Source: Rhodocollybia butyracea | Taxonomy: Eukaryota; Basidiomycota; Agaricomycetes; Agaricales; Omphalotaceae | Assembly (NCBI GenBank): GCA_015501585.1 | Contig: JADNRY010001114.1 | Coordinates: 1 to 16,861 of the forward strand | Direction: 5' to 3' | Length of the DNA stretch: 16,861 nucleotides | In this document: in pieces, positions 6,511-15,992 of the stretch | How the letters are laid out: every line of letters starts with the position of its first letter | Position numbering within the stretch: the stretch's first letter is position 1 | The notes under the pieces: model-generated | The model's input: the letters and a program-made list of their open reading frames with translations, nothing else | The model's database searches: none | What the model was told of the DNA's origin: nothing | Made by a program: the position numbers and the translations under genes

Positions 6511-9500
6511 TCAAAAATTTACCATTGTACCGTAACCGGAAGAATCGTTGTTATGAAATGTTAGCAGCTGCTTCTAAATCAGTTCAATCTTGACTATCTA
6601 TGTCGTGTGCTTACCTTTGTTTCAGGATATACATGTACAACAGACTTTTCCTGAATGCAGAGATTCGTCCTTGAAAACGGAGAGAGTATATCCTCCAGTG
6701 AGAGCAGCTGCCGCCTAGTCTGTGACGGTAGGCATAGCCAACCACACCCCAGCCTCCGATAAAGATCGTCTGCCTCATTGATCGGTTCTAACACAAGCAC
6801 TTCTACGAATACTGCTGTCTTAATAGAACCGGATATAGGATGAGAATGTTTGTGTGAAATAATCCGTTTGATTGTTCCAGCCACATGTCGTCCTTCAAGG
6901 CGGAAAATGACCGAGCTCTCTCGGGTATTGGTTGAAAAGACAACTCGCCTCATCACTGCGACTCCTTCAAGTATGTGGGCATCCCGTGTAAGTTTGGTGT
7001 CGAAAGCATTCAGATGCACGTTGTATCTCTGAGAGAGAATCTTTGAAATGTCATCCAGAGTAGACTCGGAAATCACAGTAGGAGTCTTCTTGAAGTCACG
7101 ATCGGGTGAAGTCCAAGCCGATAAATCTGTTCCCGAAAACATCCCTCTATGATCTTCCAGCTCCATGGCTTGCAAAGCGTCTATGGCTTCACCAAAGTCT
7201 TCCAGAAGGTCCGGGTCTGTAATATTGTCCAATACCAGCTTAAGGTTGCCTTGTCGGCAATAAGTTTTCATTCTAGTCACCTCAAGTTCTCCTACAACCG
7301 TATATTTAGTAACGCTGTGGAAGTTACTTATCAACTTCGTACCTCGACGTCTATTGGAATTCATTTCTTGTAAATCGCCATTATCGCGCTCCCAAACGGG
7401 AGTACTTCTAGCATGCCCCGGTCCCAAATTTTCTAGATCTTCGACCGCGTGAACTGAATAGTGCTGATTTGGTTTGATTGAAAAATCTGGAAAGAGCTTC
7501 CTCAGAGAGTGCAGATAGTCAAGAATTCGGGTTCGGTATTCAACCCTCAAAGGTGCTGACGTTTCACGAAGGAAGAGGATGCGAAGTGCATGAACCATGT
7601 GCAGATAGTTCAGTAAAATCTGGAAAAACCGGGATTGGGGCTCTTTTTCGTAACGGTATCCCCATATGCGGATCAAGGTGATTGGTACGTGGATTGTACC
7701 AGCAACTTTCCATTCGTCGGCGCTGAGCTTTTCTCCTCCTTGCCTCGCCCAAAGTGAGGGGTGTGGGGCGGGGCTCATCCAACTAGGGAGAATTGTTTGT
7801 TTCATATCTTTGGCGATCTCTTCTAAAACATCCTTTCCCAAAATTTTTTGAGGAGTTTTCATCCACGGGGTCGTTAGCGGGGACGGGTGGTGCTCTCGAC
7901 GCTGTACAGAAGCCTTAGTTCATCTATGGAGTAGATTCGCGTCCAGGCTCACCCAAAGGATCAAACGCTTAGCCATTTCCTTTTTCGAGGGAGTGAGCGG
8001 ATCGGCGACGTCATGAGTGAATGGCGTAATTTTCATATCAATACACATTCGCTTCAGATAATCCTCTCGCTTTCCTGCGAGTGAGAACCATGAAGGCTCT
8101 GTGGTTTCGAAGCTATTTTTGATTTTTGCATAATCGGCCGGGACGAAGGGTCGCCTAAGCTCTGCTCGCTGCGTACTAGTATCAGTTACTGCAATTGACT
8201 GAAAAAAGGACACAAACGTAGGCGTTTAGACGTTTGATGAGATCCTTCTTCGATTCGGCCGCCCTGTAAAGAATATCCAGATTTTTGCATAACCCTTGTA
8301 AGATGGATATATTCAGGTCACCGAATCGCGGCCCCTCCTTTGCCTGCATTTGTTCTGTTAATTTTGCCAAATGTGCATCATCGATGCTAGAGGCGATTGG
8401 AGGCTAACCGCAGATTAGCATACAACAAACTTACTTGGAACAAACTTACCGTATCAGAGACAAGATGAGATAATTCGCTTTCAAGACCGTCCTGGATATT
8501 GACTGAGTAGGAGAGGGCTGGGATGGTGGGTACGTCCTCAGCTTTGGACTTTTTGCGCTACATGACATCATGATCAGCAATTATCTATACGTATTTATAA
8601 GAGACGACTCACCCATTCCAAAATATCTGCTATAAGTACGTTTTTTATACCAGCGGTGGGGAGCTCTAGTTCAACGCAAATGTATAAGAGAGTGTCCTTC
8701 AAATGTTTCTTCAAGTTCGTAGTTAGGTCAGGCTTGTTCTGCCGAATCTCTTCCCATAGAAGACGCGCGACCGAGTTCGAGGGACGTTTCCCGGAGATCA
8801 CAGGTCGACCCTCTCCACCGTTGTTACTGTGGTCCACTTGCATCACATCCGATATGTGGGTATCGATAAGGCCAAGTAGCCCCATGTGCATGTCGTCAAA
8901 CGTGGTCATAGTAATGGGGTTGAAATAGGGAAGCCTCAGCAGCTCAGTATATCTAATAGAACTGGTTTCGAAGAAACTTTGGCGTTCTGCCTCTGAGGAA
9001 GCGTTCAACCACCGCAGAGCCTGTGCTCTGTGCTCCTCTAGGTCTCGTCTGGGCCATGCCTCGGGATCAAAGTTTTGACCAATCTGGCTCTTCATTAGCT
9101 TACAGCGTCGACAGAAGTATGTGGCAGAATGAGAACCAAAGCCTGAGACTTGATGTGCTGCCTCCGTGTCGCAGACAACAAGGATCAAGGCCAGAAGTAC
9201 GTTTCGGCCCAGAGGGTGGTCCGCAGTACGAGTATAAAAAACACCTTCCCAAAAATCAAGAAGTTGGTCAACCAGAATTTTTAACGGATGGTTTATCTCG
9301 TGAGTATGTGGATTTCCAGACATCAAGGTGACCATGAACATATATTCTCGCCGGTATCGCAGGTGTTCAGGAAGAACCAGTAGAACCATGTACATTGCTG
9401 TGGAGGGAGAATGATTGTGCCCTACCATCATGTGAAATGGGCTGAAGGAATCAACCCCGAGACTCATCAGAAGACGCAAGTCGGGCGTCCCAGAAGGCCC

Positions 9501-10832
9501 AGGCTGTTCCTTCATAAAAGGATTTCCATCCCGGCCCTGAAAATCACGAAACATTGGTGAATCCCAGAAGTCGCTTTCTCTGTCGCTGGGAGCAGCACGA
9601 CGTTGATGTTCAGTAAGCAAGTGCTCTATACCCGGGATAGCTAAGATTCTTCCCAGCCACTCCTTTAGATCTTGAAATATCTGCTTTCTAACAGGGATAA
9701 CATACGTACGATCCCCAATTCGGCGCGTTGTCCACAGAGGAGTACCACACTCAGCAGAATCGGGATGCGATTTGGCAGTGCAAGATGAAAATGGAGTTTC
9801 GGCTTCGTACGCCTCTTCGTTGCGACTAAGTGCGTCATCCGTGAAGGGGTATAACGCGAAACATGTGGGGCAGGATATGAAGGTGCGAGAACTTGGTTCA
9901 AGATCGTACCGAGAAAGGATGGTATGGATGTCTTTTGGTATTCTGGACGAGACATCTGACCCAATAACCGTGCGAATTCTTTGCCTTCGTTCCAGAGCGC
10001 GTGCTATTCCGCGCTGCCAGGCGAGTATAAATCTCATTCGTCGAACAGGAACCTGGAATTTAATATAGCAAACGAGAGCTCCTAGCAAAGCTGACGCGAG
10101 AATAGGATCTTGATGAATCCAAGTCCTGAAGAATCGTGCTACGTGTTGTCAGTCAGGCCCAAGCATCGACGGAATACGAATCGTCTTACTGTTGTCAATG
10201 ATGTAACGGGATACCTCTCCTGGAGATGATTGTAACTGCCATTCCCTTTGTTTCAAAAGATGCAGTCTCTCTAACCCAGCGTACAAAGCATCTTCCATCA
10301 ATCTCCGAGTTTTGGGATTCTTATCAGGGGACGCCATCTGAGCTTGCCTCAAAAGGTAGCACAGTCGCCCTTCGGTTTCGATGAATCGACGGTTGCGGGG
10401 ATTTGATGTTTTTAGAGAAAACTGGCCCGAGTTCGCATGGAGCAGGGCTTCCGGATCTGGAAACACAAAGGAAATACTTTCGGAAGGGCGAAGTATGAAC
10501 TCTAATTGAGTTCGGGACTCATAAAGGGCTGCTATACGTGCATTTATTTCCGACTCTATGTCCTCTAGTTGAGCTTCTTCCAAAGCTACGGCAACGGGAG
10601 CAGGAGGAGCAGGAGCAGGAGCAGGAGCAGGAGGAGCGGCGGTACTGCTCGGAATTTGCGATGTATCGGGTTGCAGCTGTGAAAAACTTGGACTTTGAAA
10701 TTGATCGCGAAGGCGCTGAGCTTTGGCGTGGATAGCGAATATGGCCGACGTGACATTGACTCCGGATGAGCATTGAGCGACACATTGGTCACATCGACAG
10801 GTCTTATCTTTGGGAGACACTCGACGGCCCAT
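6511..10832 (-). CDS. Tnp2-like (CACTA/EnSpm-type) transposase, seven exons, 1,344 aa
   Basis: DNA transposase of the Tnp2 (Transposase_21) group common in agaricomycetes; it would cut and paste its own element in the nucleus. Exons: 10832-10171, 10125-8613, 8557-8450, 8403-8218, 8168-7953, 7901-6615, 6573-6511. Phases close, and introns 2-6 are all phase 0 with good donors; intron 1 has a weak GTCGAT donor. N-terminal Cys cluster (CRCDQCVAQC, residues 12-21), then an Ala/Pro tract. Cys-rich knuckle from CPTC (306-309) to C347. RNase H-fold motifs: VDSFSPF (D446), VCDTEAAHQVSGFGSH (D540), CRRC (559-562) and DDMH (631-634). Three SAP-like repeats follow at about 704-725, 791-823 and 857-895. 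The C-terminal helical region has KPNQHY, GPGH..WERDNGDLQ and GELEVT (about 1038-1104), then a beta-rich tail. No stop or frameshift interrupts the model, so it may be functional. Terminal repeats not found. Confidence 0.9.
10598..10640. repeat. GGAGCA-type microsatellite inside transposase exon 1
   Basis: A run of imperfect AGGAGC hexamer units on the plus strand encodes the Ala/Pro low-complexity linker (PAPAPAPAPPAP) of the transposase on the minus strand. It is length-variable sequence by nature, and it also creates poly-Glu and poly-Leu shadow frames that are not genes. Confidence 0.75.
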
Positions 10833-11181
10833 TTACTGGAGAGACAGTATTGCGTCAGGGGACTTGGGAAGAATCGAGACTGGATGTGCTGCTATATATA
10901 TGCCGATCGCATTGATATTGTCACTAAAAAAATCCTCGCTCGCATCTGTTTCTATTAGTGATTCTCAGCTAACAGTACCCTTCCATGTGCTCATCTGGAC
11001 TAGTACTTTTAAGTATAGGTTAGTGGAAGGTCCCAATTTTCAATTGGGTGACCACCACGTGGGACTTTCTTAAAGTTGGGCAAAGAAAATACGGCTCAAC
11101 GTTCGGTGAACTATTTATACTTTACACGCAACTAGGTAAGTATACTTAGAAGGAAAGAAAGACGGGGTTGCAGGGATCTAT
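10833..11181. other. Intergenic gap upstream of the transposase
   Basis: This 349-bp gap separates the transposase start from the 3' end of the next minus-strand gene. It should hold the transposase promoter and 5' end of the element. I see a small imperfect hairpin and clustered TGGG/CCCA motifs near 11029-11080, but no clear CACTA-type terminus and no direct repeat that could be a target duplication. Confidence 0.4.
11029..11080. repeat. Imperfect hairpin and inverted TGGGAC-like motifs
   Basis: GGTCCCAATT (11029-11038) faces AATTGGGTGACC (11042-11053), forming a short stem with a two-base interruption. It is followed by CCACGTGGGAC (a CACGTG palindrome) and AGTTGGGC. The repeated GTCCCA/TGGGAC words in both orientations lie just upstream of the transposase gene, where subterminal transposase-binding repeats would be expected in a CACTA element. 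That role is inference only. Confidence 0.35.
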
Positions 11182-12349
11182 CTAGCCTTGAGCTTGAGTA
11201 TCGGATCTGCACGAGACAGCGTCGCGAATCAGCTTGGCATATGCAATCTATTTGTACATGAATTACAAATGTGCTCAAGCAGCGTCAGCTACAGAAAATG
11301 CTTACCTTGTGGAACAGGAGTTTCAGAGAATTTTCAGTATCCGATAGTTGAACCAGTACGTTATAGAACACTTTCGAAAAATGCTCAACCTAGGAGATGA
11401 GTTCAATCAGCAAGACGATGCAAGGATGTCATTCCACCATCCATTACCAGTGGTCCAATGGAATCCGGAGTTGTCGAGATGCTGTAGCTTTGCACTAGGG
11501 CCTTGCATAGATTGAACATGCTTTTTCCAGTAGCGTTCTGAATTTCCAACAAGAGTGCGTCTAGTCGTGCTCCTATAAGCGAGCATTCCTCACTGGCTGC
11601 TCGGACAGAGAAGAGTAAAATGGCGGACGATGCTCCAGATTGCTCATAATCTGTAATCTGCAAACCATCGACTCAGTTTTTGGTCGACGATCACAGAGTG
11701 GAGCAGTTACCTCCTTCAATGTTGTAGTTACGATCCGCTTCAGGCTGTGAACACGACGTCGCATTCCTAGAAACGGGGGATCAGATGCCTACAACTTGGA
11801 TCAGAACAAGCACCGGAAGGGAATAGTAACAATTACCCCAAAATCAGCAATGGAAAGGAGAATATCATGGTGTGCTTTCTTTTGTTTCCCAATATCGGAT
11901 ACCAAAGTTTCTTGGAACGCTTCGAACTGTTGTTTTAGCTCCCAGTAGGAAGATATCGCAGCAGGGATAAGGAAAGCATCTTCATGAACATCCATGTCAG
12001 GAAAGAAACAGCTGAGAGCCACAGGATGCGCATACAGCAATTTTATAGTGAAGGTCCTATAGGCCGTTTAGTCCCATTGACGCGTTGCGCTTTGATAGCG
12101 ACAAGGGATGTTTAAAAGACAAAGGTCAGGTTGGCGTCAGATTAAAGGCCGCACAACCAGTAAAAGGCCCTCACTCGGTGACCAGGATGTTGGCGCTATG
12201 GCGATGTGACTGAAAGAATCCTCGTTGTCGAGATAGAAAGCCGGAAATATGTCAAGGTGAAGTAGGCTGCAAATCATTGATTTCCAAGGAAATATATCCC
12301 TTCGTTCAGAATCCCATAATTTTGATTGGATGGTATGTCGGTCGGCCAT
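11182..12349 (-). CDS. Hypothetical protein, 274 aa, six exons
   Basis: Not recognised. Exons are 12349-12183, 12056-11837, 11788-11711, 11657-11448, 11389-11306 and 11247-11182, totalling 825 nt with all phases closing. Four of the five introns are 48-58 nt. The first is 126 nt with a poor GTCACC donor, so the first exon (starting MADRHTIQSKLWDSERR) is the least certain part. The rest is mostly helical: an exon with SSYWELKQQFEAFQETLVSD, an RVHSLKRIVTTTLKE segment, a Leu/Ala-rich exon (RLDALLLEIQNATGKSMFNL) and a helix EHFSKVFYNVLVQLSD. It has no clear membrane segment and looks like a cytosolic helical-bundle protein (inference). It sits between rtf1 and the transposase, in the same orientation as both, with its own start 407 bp past the rtf1 stop. 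Confidence 0.6.
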
Positions 12350-12755
12350 AAGAGTCGTTATCAGTCATGATGTGAGAGAAGGGGGAACTTTCTTTGTGCT
12401 CAGACGGCTATCTGCGGGGCGCCACAGGATATTTATGATAAGCCTTGATCAGCCAATATACTCGACAGCATGATGATCCAACTAAATTAGTGTGAAAATG
12501 TGGGGAGGAAAGGGAAGCGAAAGAAACGTCGTCCTTATGAGAAGAGAAAAGGTGATAGGTGATCCATGAGAAAATACTTATTCGTTGAGGATTTGATATA
12601 TTCCTGGACATTCGGTGGGAAAACAATATAAAGATTAACTATGCTAGCAAACGGAGAACCGTACGTATATCTAATCATCGACGAAGGCTGTAGTTATAGA
12701 GAATGGCTCCAGAGAGGTGTCCATCTGAACTCCACGCGCCGCATCCAAACAAGGT
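12350..12755. other. Intergenic gap between rtf1 and the 274-aa gene
   Basis: It must contain the 3' untranslated region of rtf1 and the promoter of the downstream minus-strand gene. A minus-strand open stretch at 12408-12626 has no splice support and low-complexity Ser/His composition, and I do not regard it as a gene. No clear TATA box is seen next to 12349. Confidence 0.45.
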
Positions 12756-14240
12756 CTAAAAGTCACCTAAGTCAACTTCCAACGACGCCATCGATACGAT
12801 CTTGTTTTTAGACTGAGGAATGCTACCTCTTGGGTTAGTTTTGCGATGAGATTTAAGCAAGTTACATACGGGGTGGCCGAAGGATTTTCCAAGCTCTTAG
12901 AACTCTGCATTCGCTGAAAGACCCTGATATTGGCATTTCGAATCTTTCCGCTTAAGGAAGTATACTTGTCGATGCCGTATTTGGATTCGAATTCCGTGAG
13001 CAGCTCGTCTAATCTTAGGACCTCTGCGTGTTGGATTTCTAGTTGCGCGCGCTCGAGTTGTGCTAGTTTGGTAGAATGTACGCGTTTTTGCCAATCTTCA
13101 AACCTCCAGAATGTTTTGGTGGCTGGATGTTTGATGCGGTTCAGCTCCGAAGCAAGGTGGGCCATTACTTTAGTTTTGATTTCGACGTCGTGCGTTGTTG
13201 GGAAGGGGACGTCATCCCGAGACGTAAACTCCTTGTAAATGGTAAATTCCTCCTAGCGAAGCATTAGAATGGACCTGAAAGAGAAAGGACCTTTCTTACT
13301 TCGGTAAAAGCACCGTTAGATATGAGATCCAAGGCGATATGTCTGATGACACTTCCACAGACTAATTTTACGGTGCAATTGCAGATTACTCCGTCGATTT
13401 TGTATGGTTGTACCGTTCCTTTCGACAAGGCTAACATGAAGTATAGTAGTAAATAGACGGTTCGGGAGAGAAATAGCCTGAAGATGCTCACCGTTTACTT
13501 GTGAAATTTCATATCTTCCAGGACTAGTCTGACATCTTACCCACATTCCCTGGATGTACTTCCCAAACCAAGTCATTTTGAAGAATCGTAGAACCAAACG
13601 ACGAGACAGCCGACAACGCTCTAGATCAGAGAGAGAGGCATCGGGGTAGACTTCCGGCGTTGGGGAGCGAGCAAACAGAGGAGCTGGAGAATGATTGGAG
13701 TGTAGAGTGTGTTCATGTAGGGTAGACCGCGGTGTTGGAGCGCTGAGAGATGATATCGGTTCTTGAAACGCCTCTGGAGTGGGTGGAGATTCGGTAGGAG
13801 TGGGATATGCATTTCCGGGGGACTCTGGGATAGGAGCAGGATCGTTATCTTGGGACGGCTCTGGAGTGGAAATCCTGTTCGCCGAGAGGACAGAACCGAC
13901 ACTCTGACGATGTGCCACCATTGACGACAGCGCCCTCGCATCAATGACCTTTTGAATTTCTTCAGCCCTTTCGGCAAGTATCATCTCCCGCTGTAGTTCG
14001 GTCATTCGCCATAGTCTGAATGGAAATGTCAATAATCTGGCGAATGAAAGGCAAGAATACCTACGTTTGCTTGTCTTCTTCGTTACTGTAAAGCCCATCC
14101 ACTGGATACAAGTCGTGGTTTCTAAACGATTGTAAACTTTCATTCGATTTCCAGCCGGGCTTTTCGGTTTCATTCAGGATGCGCTTGCGTTTACGAGGTC
14201 CCTCGACGAGAGCCAAAAGTTCATCGTCAAGAGAATCCAT
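12756..14240 (-). CDS. rtf1: RNA polymerase-associated protein Rtf1 (Plus3 domain), five exons, 428 aa
   Basis: Rtf1 works with the Paf1 complex on elongating RNA polymerase II and promotes H2B ubiquitination and linked histone methylation; the Plus3 domain binds phosphorylated Spt5 (family knowledge). Exons: 14240-14065, 14015-13492, 13430-13300, 13252-12870, 12828-12756 (1,287 nt). Introns are 41-61 nt. Visible: acidic start MDSLDDELLALVEG; basic patch PRKRKR; the conserved block LYPVDGLYSNEEDKQ..LWRMTELQREMILAERAEE (about 47-79); a Ser/Pro/Thr linker; Plus3 from about residue 188 (LERCRLSRRLVLRFF, then KYIQGMWVR, YKIDG and ISNGAFTE, to about 277); a coiled-coil-like helix; and the typical end SMASLEVDLGDF. 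At 428 residues it is shorter than yeast Rtf1 (about 560), mostly because the N-terminal charged region is small. The Plus3 loop after GMWVRC also looks compact. The AAG acceptor of the last intron is unusual but gives the conserved C-terminus. Confidence 0.93.
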
Positions 14241-14440
14241 ATTTATACGATACAGACTACCACTATATTATACTGATGGACGTTCGAGAGCAAGTGGGAA
14301 AAAAAGTGAACGTAATCTGTCAAGCCGGGCTTATTCTGCCGGGCACAGCATCCCATATTTGGTAGCCAGGCCTTGGTGGCTATGAGGATATCCCGCAAAT
14401 CCCACGTCGTGGCACAGCTTTGCTTTTTCTTTTCTGGACC
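14241..14440. promoter_or_regulatory. Divergent promoter region of rtf1 and the CT-rich transcript
   Basis: About 200 bp separate the rtf1 ATG from the start of the pyrimidine-rich plus-strand unit. An AT-rich block (CACTATATTATACTG, 14261-14275) lies 20-35 bp upstream of the rtf1 start. The plus-strand side becomes CT-rich from about 14420, as is common around fungal transcription starts. No other motif was recognised. Confidence 0.35.
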
Positions 14441-15188
14441 ACCAACGTCGGCAAGAACGAAGTGTCCTCCTCGTCCTTCCGTCTTCTATTCCTGTTCTTA
14501 ATACGTTTTCTCGTCTCCTACGACAACTTGTGCTCTCTCTGGCGACCCATTGTTTCATCTTTTGCGGTCTCAACGACTGTAAGTTTATTCTTTAAATCGT
14601 TTTTCTTAATCGATGATATATGGCTTTTCTTGCAGTTTCTCTGAAGCTAGTCAGATTTTTCCCGACAATCTTGACTTCGCTTATGGATCCTCCGTCGTAC
14701 CTTTGAGTCTGCTCAACATGCATTCCTGCTCGCACCACTTTTCAGTGTTCTTGATAGGCCGGCTGTGGAATTTGGGCTACTGGTGCGTCGACTCTCTTTC
14801 TTCATAATCTCTCGCTGATATATCTTTTCGTAGCTCACCGCCTTACCTGTCTCTTATATTTTACGATACGCAACCTTTGTCTGGATTGTACTTCACGCCC
14901 TTTCCTTGACGCTACGAATCATGCTGAGCGTGTTCGAGCGTGTTCTTGCATTCGGCCAAGGTGCGTATCGTGCTTCTAACCCTACTTTCCAACGCTAACT
15001 TTCCTACAGGACCTTTCTTTGTGCTCATGGAACTTCAACCTTCTCTAACTTCGAAATCGACTTACACACCTTCGGGTCTTCCCCATCTGGTCTCTGAGAT
15101 TGGACATCGTACACCGTATAGTACAACCGATAGCACAGACCTCCATCGAAGTACTGATGTAGCTACTTGCAAGCGTTCACGATGCTAA
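14440..15188 (+). other. Spliced transcription unit with pyrimidine-rich 5' part; possible 72-aa product
   Basis: Three consecutive well-formed introns mark a real plus-strand transcript: 14579-14635 (GTAAGT..TTGCAG), 14783-14833 (GTGCGT..CGTAG) and 14961-15009 (GTGCGT, two CTAAC branches, CTACAG). The first exon is CT-rich and has no convincing coding frame, so it may be 5' leader. From the ATG at 14921 an ORF of 72 codons runs across the third intron to TAA at 15186-15188 (MLSVFERVLAFGQGPFFVLM, then Ser/Thr-rich). Upstream of that ATG the frame stays open through exon 3 (hydrophobic) and back to 14684 without an ATG, so the true N-terminus is unclear. It could be a small protein gene, a decayed gene or a spliced non-coding RNA. 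It is divergent from rtf1. Confidence 0.45.
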
Positions 15189-15374
15189 CCTTCCTACAGG
15201 AACTGCTTCGTACTTCTGGAACTTCAACTCCGCAACCCTGCCGCACCTTCTCCTTTTGAATCAACTTTACTATCGACTTACAAACTTCCTCTGAGATCAG
15301 ATAGCGTACGACGTACAACCGATAGCATGGACATTCATTGTAGTACTGATACAGATAGATAGCTACTTGTAAGC
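14992..15374. repeat. Tandem duplication of about 190 bp covering a splice acceptor and exon
   Basis: Copy 1 (about 14992-15174) and copy 2 (about 15182-15374) align over their full length with many substitutions and a small insertion in copy 2. Shared landmarks are CTAAC(T/C)TTCCTACAGGA at the start, GGAACTTCAAC, CGACTTACA, CTCTGAGAT, ACAACCGATAGCA and AGCTACTTG(C/T)AAGC at the end. The unit carries an intron 3' end plus the following exon. At the right boundary copy 2 has TGTAAGC, a good donor, where copy 1 has TGCAAGC. Confidence 0.8.
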
Positions 15375-15992
15375 AACTATGTACCGATGAATCAGAATTA
15401 GAATTGTATTGTACAGAAGGTGAACAACTAAGGATAACCTAACATTGTGCTCAACGATGCCAATGAGATACGGAATCCTGACTTGTTGAAGCATAACGCA
15501 TGAATGGGTATATAAAATTGAAGTAGATTGATACACTTATGATACATGAAATCTCCTCTACATAACTGTTAGTCCTGATGACTTCTGTAGTTTATTAGCG
15601 ATGCTAACTACAAGACGGCTAGCCAGGCAAGTATGTACGACTTTATGTGTGATCACCTGATCGCATGGGCATGAGCGCCTATTCCTTTCAACTTCCGTCG
15701 CGATATGAAGGACAACCTAGAAGTTGCTTCAAACACACAAATGTATCCTCCAAGATTTAACTTTAATAAAACAACACCAAGGAGATTGCCTCTCAAAGGA
15801 ATACTTTTTGGTCTTAAATACCTGCGAGACGGCTACACCATAATCTTTAGACCATATAGCAGCTCGCAAGTGAACAGTTTTAGTATTCGTGGACCCGATA
15901 ACTTTCTGGAGACCATAACTTTTGCCCAATCATAAGGAATGTGGCGGTGAGTCTTGACTACACAGTTTTATTTGTCATCTAATCCGAAGTAG
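15375..15992 (+). other. Stretch with weak coding signal upstream of the right-edge gene
   Basis: Up to about 15700 nothing clear is seen. A plus-strand open frame of 76 codons occupies 15705-15935 but stops before the next intron. An open piece 15902-15946 leads into a good intron (15947-15992: GTGAGT donor, ATCTAATCC branch, GTAG acceptor) that joins the frame of the gene starting at 15993. The piece has no ATG, so the first exon of that gene remains unresolved, or the piece is 5' leader with translation starting at 16155. Confidence 0.35.

Noticed and set aside
8169..8217. A frameshift inside the transposase between the second and third SAP-like repeats
   Set aside because: A 49-nt intron (GTTTGT donor, AACTGAT branch, ACGCAG acceptor) restores the frame in phase 0.
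8656..9331. Plus-strand open frames antisense to the transposase
   Set aside because: The minus strand carries clear transposase motifs across the same interval.
10519..10792. Minus-strand frames rich in Ser/Cys or Leu over the hexamer repeat
   Set aside because: They are alternate-frame readings of the GGAGCA microsatellite that encodes the Ala/Pro linker of the transposase.
6511..10832. Assignment of the transposase to the KDZ or Plavaka families also common in agaricomycetes
   Set aside because: The motif order (Cys knuckles, VDSFSPF, VCDTEAAHQVSGF, DDMH, WERDNGDLQ) fits the Tnp2/Transposase_21 group better.
1684..11024. CACTA at about 1687 and TAGTG at about 11021 as the termini of one large CACTA element
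   Set aside because: Only five bases match, no extended inverted repeat or target duplication follows, and 1687 lies between two ORFs; such pentamers occur by chance.
12408..12626. Minus-strand ORF of 72 codons
   Set aside because: It lies in the gap after rtf1 with low-complexity Ser/His composition and no introns or neighbours that would use it.
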